Assembly: GCA_030612165.1 (NCBI GenBank)
Contig: JAUWOK010000001.1
Span: 1-31,735, forward strand
DNA from: Dehalococcoidia bacterium
Lineage (GTDB): Bacteria; Chloroflexota; Dehalococcoidia; GIF9; AB-539-J10
Length of the DNA: 31,735 nucleotides
Direction of reading: 5' to 3'
Made by a program: the position numbers and the translations under genes. Below the pieces are notes generated by a model. It ran no database searches, had not been told where the DNA came from, and saw only the letters and a list, made by a program, of their open reading frames with translations. Numbering within the stretch: position 1 is the first letter of the stretch; the number at the start of each line of letters is the position of its first letter. Shown piece by piece: positions 15,090 through 21,270 of this stretch.

Positions 15090-15935
15090 CTAAATCGCCT
15101 CCGTCAGTTTGTCTTTCTTTATTCTGGCGTAGCTGAAAACTGGACCTTCCTGGCATACATAAACGCCGTTAATCTGGCAATGGCCACATTTACCGACGCC
15201 GCATTTCATTCTCCGTTCCAGTGACATTAATATTCGCTCGTCGGGGATGCCTTTTTTCTGACATTCGCCTATCACGAATTTGTACATTACAGGAGGGCCG
15301 ACGGTAACAGCAAAAGTGTTTTGGGGAATGATATCTATTTGGGAAAAAAGAGTAGTGACGGGACCGATAGTTCCTCCCCATTTCTCATTTCCTATATCTA
15401 CAGTTTCCAGTAATTCAACACCTTCCATTACCTGCCACCTCTCCAGTTCGTTGACCAGCATTCTTTCGTTTGCCGTTTTGCTGCCGGAGAGGATTATTAA
15501 CCTGCCGAAGTTTTTTCTGTTATCTACGACGTAATTAATGAGGGAACGCAGAGGAAATAGCCCTATACCTCCTGCTATGACCAGGACGTCCTTCCCTGTA
15601 AATTCGTCTACAGGGAAGCCATTACCGAAAGGGCCACGTATGCCCACAGTGGCTCCTTTGCTGAGCCTGTGCAAAGCATTGGTCACGTCGCCAACGGCAC
15701 GTACTGCTAGCTCAAAGGCTCCTTTTTTGGTCGGCGATGACGAGATGGAAATAGGCATTTCCCCTATGCCGAAGATGGAGATTTCTACGAATTGCCCCGG
15801 TTTATGCCCGAGTTCCTTGCCGTCCTGAAAATTGAATTCAAAAAGCTTTTCCTTCTGTGCGATAGTTTCGACACTGGTTATCTCAGCTACGCGAGGCAGG
15901 TAGAGAGATTTTTCTTCAGATGGGTGTTTTGTCAT
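15090..15935 (-). CDS. hydG: Hydrogenase FAD/NAD(P)-binding gamma subunit (HydG-type)
   Basis: This ferredoxin-reductase-like subunit exchanges electrons with NAD(P)H. The 281 residues show a flavin-binding beta-barrel (PGQFVEIS, then PISISSSP), an NAD(P)-binding domain (VIAGGIGLFPLRSL, VGPPVMYKFV), and a C-terminal 2Fe-2S site with CGVGKCGHC and a fourth cysteine at VYVCQEGP. I chose ATG 15935, which overlaps the previous stop as ATGA and has GGGAG upstream; a longer frame to 16025 adds 30 residues from inside the neighbour. It is not the HydG of [FeFe] hydrogenase maturation. Confidence 0.93.
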   Translation of the reverse strand: MTKHPSEEKSLYLPRVAEITSVETIAQKEKLFEFNFQDGKELGHKPGQFVEISIFGIGEMPISISSSPTKKGAFELAVRAVGDVTNALHRLSKGATVGIRGPFGNGFPVDEFTGKDVLVIAGGIGLFPLRSLINYVVDNRKNFGRLIILSGSKTANERMLVNELERWQVMEGVELLETVDIGNEKWGGTIGPVTTLFSQIDIIPQNTFAVTVGPPVMYKFVIGECQKKGIPDERILMSLERRMKCGVGKCGHCQINGVYVCQEGPVFSYARIKKDKLTEAI

Positions 15936-16966
15936 TTTGACTCTCCCTTCATTAGATTGAAAGTTTCTGCAGGGCTGGCAATTTCGGCTAGGCAGGCGGA
16001 AGCACACCTTCCGCAGCCAACACATCCCGGCCTGCCAAATCTTTCCATGATATATTTCCCTTTGCGATACATGCGGTGGCGATAACGACTTACTTTATCC
16101 TTTCTAAAATTACCTTCACCAGCTACTGCGGCGAAGTCAACCAGCATGCATGCATCCTTTTGGCGATAACGTTCCCCTTCTACAAGATTGAGTTCTATAT
16201 CGTCCTGCACATCGAAACAGAAACAGGTAGGACATACCATTACGCAGGAGCCGCAACTGAGACAAGATTCGCTTCTCTCGTCCCATAGTGGACTGTTCCA
16301 TGATTTGTCCAAAAGCTGAGGCAACTTTTCGAGAGGTGTATCCAGAGCTACCTTGTATTTCCCGAGCGCCTTTTGGCGTTCCTCTTCTTTCCGCTTTAGC
16401 TCCACTTGTGTAGCTTCCTGCGTGTCAGGACAGCCCTTCAATAATTCCTGTCCCTTCTCGCTTCCGATAGCGATAACATAACTGTCCCCGATATCAGTCA
16501 GTAGCAGGTCATATCCTTTGTCGGTGAAGGCTGTGTCCATGCTAGGACAAAAAGCATTGGGGTTAGGATTGAGGCAATCAACGCCTACGATGGTGGCGGC
16601 TTCTCTTCTGTTCAGGTAATTAGTATCGAGATTATCGGTGGAAAATGCTGTGTCCAGAAGTTCGATAGCCTTAATGTCATATGGATGTACCCCGAAAAGA
16701 ATGAATGGATTGGCCTCTATGACAGGGAAGGCAACAGGTCGTTCTGCGATGTTGAATTTCAACAGTGCTTCTCTTTGAGGGAGCAAATACATACTCGGGG
16801 GAAGCAGGGTAATGTCGTAGTCAAGGCATACTTCCTCGGCGTCGGCGATTTTGCCGAAAGCATATTTGCCTTCTTTCTTTTTTACCCCCACTATTTCCTC
16901 CCCTCTACTGAGCAGGGTATTGATGAATATATTCAAGTTCTGCTTGGAAAGTACTTTTTCGGTCAC
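15932..16966 (-). CDS. hydB: Hydrogenase 4Fe-4S beta subunit (HydB-type)
   Basis: The beta subunit of sulfhydrogenases relays electrons and is thought to take part in polysulfide reduction. The 344-residue protein has a long N-terminal domain (with FGVHPYDIKAIELLD), then two ferredoxin-like clusters: CLSCGSCVMVCPTCFC and CVGCGRCASACLAEIASP. The second has a normal CxxCxxC, but its fourth cysteine is followed by L rather than P. It is the first structural gene after hypB, ten bases away. The family also includes anaerobic sulfite reductase subunit A, but the neighbours make the hydrogenase role clear. Confidence 0.92.
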   Translation of the reverse strand: MTEKVLSKQNLNIFINTLLSRGEEIVGVKKKEGKYAFGKIADAEEVCLDYDITLLPPSMYLLPQREALLKFNIAERPVAFPVIEANPFILFGVHPYDIKAIELLDTAFSTDNLDTNYLNRREAATIVGVDCLNPNPNAFCPSMDTAFTDKGYDLLLTDIGDSYVIAIGSEKGQELLKGCPDTQEATQVELKRKEEERQKALGKYKVALDTPLEKLPQLLDKSWNSPLWDERSESCLSCGSCVMVCPTCFCFDVQDDIELNLVEGERYRQKDACMLVDFAAVAGEGNFRKDKVSRYRHRMYRKGKYIMERFGRPGCVGCGRCASACLAEIASPAETFNLMKGESK

Positions 16967-16976
16967 TTGCCCTCCT

Positions 16977-17660
16977 TTAGCTTGCTTTTAATCTCTGCTT
17001 ATAACTATCTATTTCGCCCAATAGCCAAGAGCACCAGTTTTCTATTCCCTCTCCCGTGGAGCAGGAGATTTCAAAGAATCTGGCTCGGGGATTCAATTCT
17101 GTCACGGTACGGCGAAAAGCGGCAATATCAAAATTGACATACGGTTGGAGATCCAGCTTGTTTATTATGACGATATCGGCGTCAGTGAAAATCAGGGGAT
17201 ACTTAATGGGTTTGTCATCGCCCTCGGGCAGGCTGGAAATCACTAATCTCTTGTGCTCTCCCAGAGCGAACTCGGAAGGACAGATAAGATTGCCGACATT
17301 CTCGATAAGGAGAAGGTCCAATTCCTCCAGCGGCATATCTTTGAGAGCAAGAGTTACCATGTCCGCAATCAAGCTGCAGCTTTCTGGCATTTTCCTGGTG
17401 TTTATCTGGACAACCGCTGCCGCGGTATCAGCTACCTTTTCTGCATCCACGGTAGAGGAAACATCACCTTCGACGACCCCTATTTTTGCTTTATCCTTCA
17501 ATCCACTTATTGTTTGCAGGAGGAAGCTTGTTTTTCCAGCTCCCGGGGACGACATGACATTAATAGTCAGAACTCCGTTGCCATCTAAACGCTGCCGGTT
17601 TTGGTCAGCGGCAGCCTGATTAATTTCCAGAATATTCTGCACAACCTTTATTTCTCTCAT
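16977..17660 (-). CDS. hypB: Hydrogenase nickel incorporation GTPase HypB (altered metal site)
   Basis: HypB is the GTPase that, with HypA, passes nickel to the large subunit. The 227 residues have the P-loop SSPGAGKT (37-44), GVVEGDVSS (61-69), NVGNLICPSEF (121-131) and NKLD (167-170). There is no N-terminal nickel motif or histidine stretch. In the G-domain metal site the usual CHLDAH is replaced by CSLIAD (95-100): Cys95 and Cys127 remain, but the neighbouring histidine and the second histidine are lost. The rest is well conserved, so GTPase function is likely; how metal is held is the open question. It lies between hypA and hydB. Confidence 0.95.
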   Translation of the reverse strand: MREIKVVQNILEINQAAADQNRQRLDGNGVLTINVMSSPGAGKTSFLLQTISGLKDKAKIGVVEGDVSSTVDAEKVADTAAAVVQINTRKMPESCSLIADMVTLALKDMPLEELDLLLIENVGNLICPSEFALGEHKRLVISSLPEGDDKPIKYPLIFTDADIVIINKLDLQPYVNFDIAAFRRTVTELNPRARFFEISCSTGEGIENWCSWLLGEIDSYKQRLKAS

Positions 17661-17663
17661 TTC

Positions 17664-18005
17664 TTACTCTACCTCCAGGCTCTTTATGTATAGTTCTCGT
17701 CCTTCGATTATCTCTGCCCCCGGACTATGACATTCGGGGCAGGTCCATTCATCAGCTTGTGGCCGGAAAACAGCGGTACAATTTCTGCAGCGTAGCCGGA
17801 CTGGCGCTGATTCAAAATTAAGCGTTGCTCCCTGCGCGATAGTATTACGGCTCAAAGCATCAAAATAAAGCTGAATACACTCAGGAGCAAAACCCGATAA
17901 TTCGCCGATAATTAAATTAACGCTGCTAATTTTTTTAGCCTGTGCCTCTTTGGCTTTGTTTAGGCTGATCGCCACGATGTTTTCTGTTATTGCTAATTCG
18001 TGCAT
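17664..18005 (-). CDS. hypA: Hydrogenase nickel metallochaperone HypA
   Basis: HypA binds nickel at its N-terminus and zinc through two CxxC pairs, then works with HypB. The 113-residue protein starts MHELAITENI, with His2 as the nickel ligand, and has CRNC and CPEC for zinc. I chose ATG 18005 because the family needs M-H-E-L at its very start. An ATG at 18029 would add eight residues (MAVLDFIR) and hide His2, though it sits one base after the pncC stop and so is attractive for coupling. The gene ends three bases before hypB. Confidence 0.93.
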   Translation of the reverse strand: MHELAITENIVAISLNKAKEAQAKKISSVNLIIGELSGFAPECIQLYFDALSRNTIAQGATLNFESAPVRLRCRNCTAVFRPQADEWTCPECHSPGAEIIEGRELYIKSLEVE

Positions 18006-18030
18006 CCTAATAAAATCCAGAACAGCCATT

Positions 18031-18567
18031 CTAGCTTATTTTTTTGTTTTCCGCATCTTTTTCGCACTGCTTCAGCAGTTGTTGCAGATGCCGTTTTAGC
18101 ATTTGCAGCGTCGCTTCAGTTGCGTCTTTTCTGTTTGTTTCTCTGTTACCTCGGAAAACATATCGTCTGCTTGTAGCCCCTTCTCTACCGGCTAATCCCA
18201 GATAGAATGTCCCCACTGGTTTTCCTGCTGCGTCTCCTGCGGGACCGGCTAAGCCTGTGTCCGCGACGCATATATCAACTCCCAGCAGTTTTCTGCCTCC
18301 TTGTGCCATTTCTATGACTGTTTCATGGCTGACGGCCCCGAAGTTTCTCAAGGTTTCCTTTTTTACTCCGGTAAGGTTTGTTTTTATTTCATTGCTGTAA
18401 GCTATGACGGATCCTTTATAATAGTCAGAGCTGCCTGGCACTTCCGTTAGCCTTTTCGCTATTTCTCCTCCGGTGGCTGATTCAACCGTGCCTATAGTTA
18501 AGCCATGCTCTGTTTGGCAGCAATATTCTTTTATCAGTTGTGCGATTTCTCTTTCTGTCCCTGCCAT
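18031..18567 (-). CDS. pncC: CinA-family nicotinamide-nucleotide amidohydrolase (PncC)
   Basis: PncC deamidates NMN to nicotinate mononucleotide and so recycles pyridine nucleotides. The 178-residue protein is the stand-alone C-terminal CinA domain: ESATGGEIAKRLTEVPGSSDYYKGSVIAYSN (in parts: ESATGG, VPGSSDYY, SVIAYSNE) and GLAGPAGD followed by KPVGTFYLGLA. The usual ESCTGG reads ESATGG here. It is the first gene of the hydrogenase run and ends next to hypA. A role in feeding NAD(P) to the NADP-linked hydrogenase is a tempting but unproven reading. The upstream 120 bases to the 5S T-tract show no convincing promoter. Confidence 0.92.
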   Translation of the reverse strand: MAGTEREIAQLIKEYCCQTEHGLTIGTVESATGGEIAKRLTEVPGSSDYYKGSVIAYSNEIKTNLTGVKKETLRNFGAVSHETVIEMAQGGRKLLGVDICVADTGLAGPAGDAAGKPVGTFYLGLAGREGATSRRYVFRGNRETNRKDATEATLQMLKRHLQQLLKQCEKDAENKKIS

Positions 18568-18695
18568 GTCCCTAGCATTTTATCAGGTTTTCCTGTCTCA
18601 GTTGCCGTCCTGTCGTTTGTTTGGTGACATCAAATTCGTGATGATGAGAGGCAAGCGGCAGATGGAGATACATACTTGAGAAGTTGAGATTTGAT

Positions 18696-18707
18696 AAAAA
18701 ATAAAAA
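18696..18707 (-). terminator. T-tract ending the 5S rRNA transcript
   Basis: Directly after the closing stem of the 5S gene the minus strand reads TTTTTATTTTTT. The 5S terminal helix plus this T-run can act as an intrinsic terminator and separate the 5S from pncC. Confidence 0.5.
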
Positions 18708-18709
18708 CC

Positions 18710-18827
18710 CCCTGGCAACGACATATCTTCCCAGAGGGCTGCCCCTCAAGTATTGTCTGCGCTGGAGCGTTTCACTTCCGTATTCGGGATGAGAACGGGT
18801 GGTTCCACTCCGCTAAAGTCACCAGGA
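18710..18827 (-). rRNA. rrf: 5S ribosomal RNA, not next to 23S
   Basis: The minus strand shows the standard 5S pattern: CCTGG at the 5' end pairing with CCAGG at the 3' end, the loop stretch GGAACCACCCGTTCTC, ATCCCGAATACGGAAGTG, AACGCTCCAGCGC, and GGGAAGATATGTCG. The length is about 118 bases; ends are approximate. The upstream side holds only 130 bases before the divergent glyA gene, so no 23S gene precedes it. It has its own promoter and T-tract. This means the rRNA genes are not in one 16S-23S-5S operon, unless a second 5S copy exists elsewhere. Confidence 0.94.
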
Positions 18828-18843
18828 AGCTTTATTTGAGGAT

Positions 18844-18872
18844 AGTGTAACCGTGTCTGGGAAAATATTCAA
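18844..18872 (-). promoter_or_regulatory. Promoter of the 5S rRNA gene
   Basis: On the minus strand TTGAAT (18872-18867) and TACACT (18849-18844) are spaced by 17 bases. Transcription would begin near 18837, about ten bases before the mature 5S end. This supports independent expression of the 5S gene. Confidence 0.65.
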
Positions 18873-18895
18873 GTTTTTGTATTTTCGTGTATCAA

Positions 18896-18924
18896 TTGAC
18901 TGTGATAGTAGCTGGTGCTATCAT
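18896..18924 (+). promoter_or_regulatory. glyA promoter with an inverted repeat between its boxes
   Basis: TTGACT (18896-18901) and TATCAT (18919-18924) are spaced by 17 bases, with transcription starting near 18931. Between them lies the inverted repeat TGATAG-(9)-CTATCA (18903-18923), which overlaps the -10 box and could be a repressor site. The 5S promoter lies back to back, 24 bases away. Confidence 0.6.
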
Positions 18925-18957
18925 AATCCGCGACGCATTATGAAGATGGAGAGGTGA

Positions 18958-20199
18958 ATGGACGCAGTTATTAAACAGCATGATCCTGAGATAGCCCGGA
19001 TACTGGAGGTAGAAGCAGAGAGACAAAGGCAGAGCATTAACCTGATTGCCTCTGAGAATCATTCCGACGGTGCGGTATTGCGGGTTCAAGGTTCTATTAT
19101 GACTGATAAGTATGCGGAGGGATATCCGTACCGCAGGTACTATGGAGGATGTGTGAATGTGGATGCTGCAGAAAACCTGGCTATAGAAAGGGCAAAGCAG
19201 CTATTTGGAGCGGATCACGCTAACGTCCAGCCGCATAGTGGCAGTCAGGCCAATATGGCTGCTTACGTGGCGCTGGTGAATCATGGGGATACCATCATGG
19301 GGATGAGCCTGAGCCATGGAGGACATCTTACTCATGGTTCTCCGGTTAATTTTTCGGGCAAGTGGTATAACTTCGTTTCCTATGGCGTTGATCGCCAGAG
19401 CGAGATGATAGATTACGACGAGGTGGAAAAGCTGGCGCTGGAGTGCAGGCCGAAGCTGATTGTGACAGGTGCCACTGCCTATCCGCGTCTTATTGATTTT
19501 GAACGTTTTCGATATATAGCTGATAAAGCAGGAGCTAAATTAATGGTTGATATAGCTCACATAGCAGGAATGGTGGCGGCTGGAGTTCATCCCTCTCCTG
19601 TGCCTTATGCCCATGTGGTCACCTCCACCACCCAGAAGACTTTGCGGGGTCCTCGTGGCGGTTTTATTTTGTGTCAGAAAGATTTGAGCAAAGCTATAGA
19701 TTCAGCCGTTTTCCCTGGGTTGCAGGGAGGGCCACTGATGCATGCCATTGCCGCCAAGGCAGTGTGTTTCTTCGAAGCTATGCAGCCTGAGTTTGTTAAT
19801 TACCAGAAAGCGGTTGTAGAGAATGCTGCTATTCTTGCCTCAGAACTTAAGAATTTCGGATTGCGTATCGTTTCCGGTGGTACGGAAAACCATCTTGTTC
19901 TTGTTGATCTCACTCCCATAGGGGTGAGTGGCAGAGAGGCTGAGGAGGCATTGGAGGCATCAAGCATTCTGGTCAATAGAAATAACATTCCTTTTGATGT
20001 TAAGCCTCCCCGAGTCACCAGTGGAATCAGGCTGGGTACACCGGCTGCAACTTCCAGGGGTTTGGGTGTTAATGAAATGAAACAAGTAGCAGCGCTCATC
20101 TTCAAGGTGATCAGTAACCTCGGGAATGAGGGAATTAATCGGGCGGTTGGGCAGGAAGTGCGTGTACTTTGCCAGCGGTTTCCTCTCCCCTGGGAGTAG
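18958..20199 (+). CDS. glyA: Serine hydroxymethyltransferase
   Basis: GlyA is a PLP enzyme that interconverts serine and glycine while loading tetrahydrofolate with a one-carbon unit. The 413-residue protein has NLIASEN, KYAEGYPYRRYYGGC, QPHSGSQANMAAY, DIAHIAGM and the PLP lysine in TSTTQKTLRGPRGG (Lys227). The residue just before that lysine is glutamine rather than the usual histidine. GAGAGGTGA lies before the ATG. Downstream, 123 bases lead to prs without a clear terminator; only a weak CAAC/GTTG hairpin is seen. Confidence 0.97.
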   Translation: MDAVIKQHDPEIARILEVEAERQRQSINLIASENHSDGAVLRVQGSIMTDKYAEGYPYRRYYGGCVNVDAAENLAIERAKQLFGADHANVQPHSGSQANMAAYVALVNHGDTIMGMSLSHGGHLTHGSPVNFSGKWYNFVSYGVDRQSEMIDYDEVEKLALECRPKLIVTGATAYPRLIDFERFRYIADKAGAKLMVDIAHIAGMVAAGVHPSPVPYAHVVTSTTQKTLRGPRGGFILCQKDLSKAIDSAVFPGLQGGPLMHAIAAKAVCFFEAMQPEFVNYQKAVVENAAILASELKNFGLRIVSGGTENHLVLVDLTPIGVSGREAEEALEASSILVNRNNIPFDVKPPRVTSGIRLGTPAATSRGLGVNEMKQVAALIFKVISNLGNEGINRAVGQEVRVLCQRFPLPWE

Positions 20200-20322
20200 T
20201 TAACAACGAGTCTGTTGGTGGTTGCTGTTTTATGTTCCTGTTTGTTTTCTGTGGTTGATTAGTAGGGATCCTTGGCTTTTTATTGAGGCTGTGTCTCAGT
20301 CGAAGAAGGAGGGATAGACAGA

Positions 20323-21261
20323 GTGGAAGAGTTGAAGGTTTTTACGGGCAATGCCCATCCCGCCCTTGCCCAGGGAATTTGCGATTATTTGAAGATGCCA
20401 CTGGGTGGAGCCGAAGTCTTTGAATTCAGTAACGAAAATATTTTCGTCCGTATCCTGGAGAATGTCAGGCGGCGTGATGTTTTTGTTGTTCAGCCTATTT
20501 GTTCTCCCGTAAACAAAAGTTTAATTGAGTTACTCATCATGATAGATGCTCTTAAGAGGGCCTCAGCGGAAAGAATTACTGCGGTTATTCCTTACTATGG
20601 TTATGGCCGTACGGACAAAAAGGATCAGCCTCGCGTGCCCATCACGGCCCGGCTGGTAGCAGATATGCTCACGGTGGCCGGAGCTGACAGGGTACTCACT
20701 ATGGACCTCCATGCTCCCCAGATTCAGGGTTTTTTTACCATACCTGTTGACGAATTGACCGCTGTTTCTTTGCTTGTGCAATATTTTAAGGAAAAAGGGG
20801 CTGATGACATGGTAGTAGTAGCTACCGATATTGGCATCTCCAAACGGGCCAGAGATTTCGCTGCTAAGTTGAATTTGCCGTTGACAATTGTTGAAAAGAG
20901 ACGACTGGGCAATGCTGGTATTTCGCAGACGCTCAATATTATAGGTGAAGTAAAAGGAAAGAAAGCGCTGATCGTTGATGACGAAATAGATACCGCAAGC
21001 TCACTATGTAGCGTGGTGGAGGCGATTACAAAGGAAGGAGCTGGAAAGGTTTATGCTTGTTGCACCCACCCTATATTTTCTGGTCCGGCCATCCAGCGGA
21101 TAGCTGCTTCTCCTGTGGAAGAGGTGGTGGTCACCGATACTGTTCCGGTAAGAGGAAAAAAGGAACTGGATAAAATTGTCGTTCTCTCCGTAGCTTCCCT
21201 TTTAGGCGAAGCAATTCATCGCATTCACACAGGATTGTCCGTGGGGGCGATGTTTGAGTAA
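20323..21261 (+). CDS. prs: Ribose-phosphate pyrophosphokinase
   Basis: This enzyme makes PRPP from ribose 5-phosphate and ATP, the precursor for nucleotides, histidine and NAD. The 312-residue protein has the family front (KVFTGNAHPALA), VIPYYGYGRTDKK, TMDLHAPQIQGFF and the PRPP loop LIVDDEIDTASSL. GTG 20323 has AAGGAGGG nine bases upstream. The DDEIDTASS loop and TDIGISKRARDFA differ from the commoner forms of these motifs (usually DDMIDTAGT and PDVGG), but the catalytic pattern is kept. It ends nine bases before secA. Confidence 0.96.
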   Translation: MEELKVFTGNAHPALAQGICDYLKMPLGGAEVFEFSNENIFVRILENVRRRDVFVVQPICSPVNKSLIELLIMIDALKRASAERITAVIPYYGYGRTDKKDQPRVPITARLVADMLTVAGADRVLTMDLHAPQIQGFFTIPVDELTAVSLLVQYFKEKGADDMVVVATDIGISKRARDFAAKLNLPLTIVEKRRLGNAGISQTLNIIGEVKGKKALIVDDEIDTASSLCSVVEAITKEGAGKVYACCTHPIFSGPAIQRIAASPVEEVVVTDTVPVRGKKELDKIVVLSVASLLGEAIHRIHTGLSVGAMFE

Positions 21262-21270
21262 TCAAACGTA

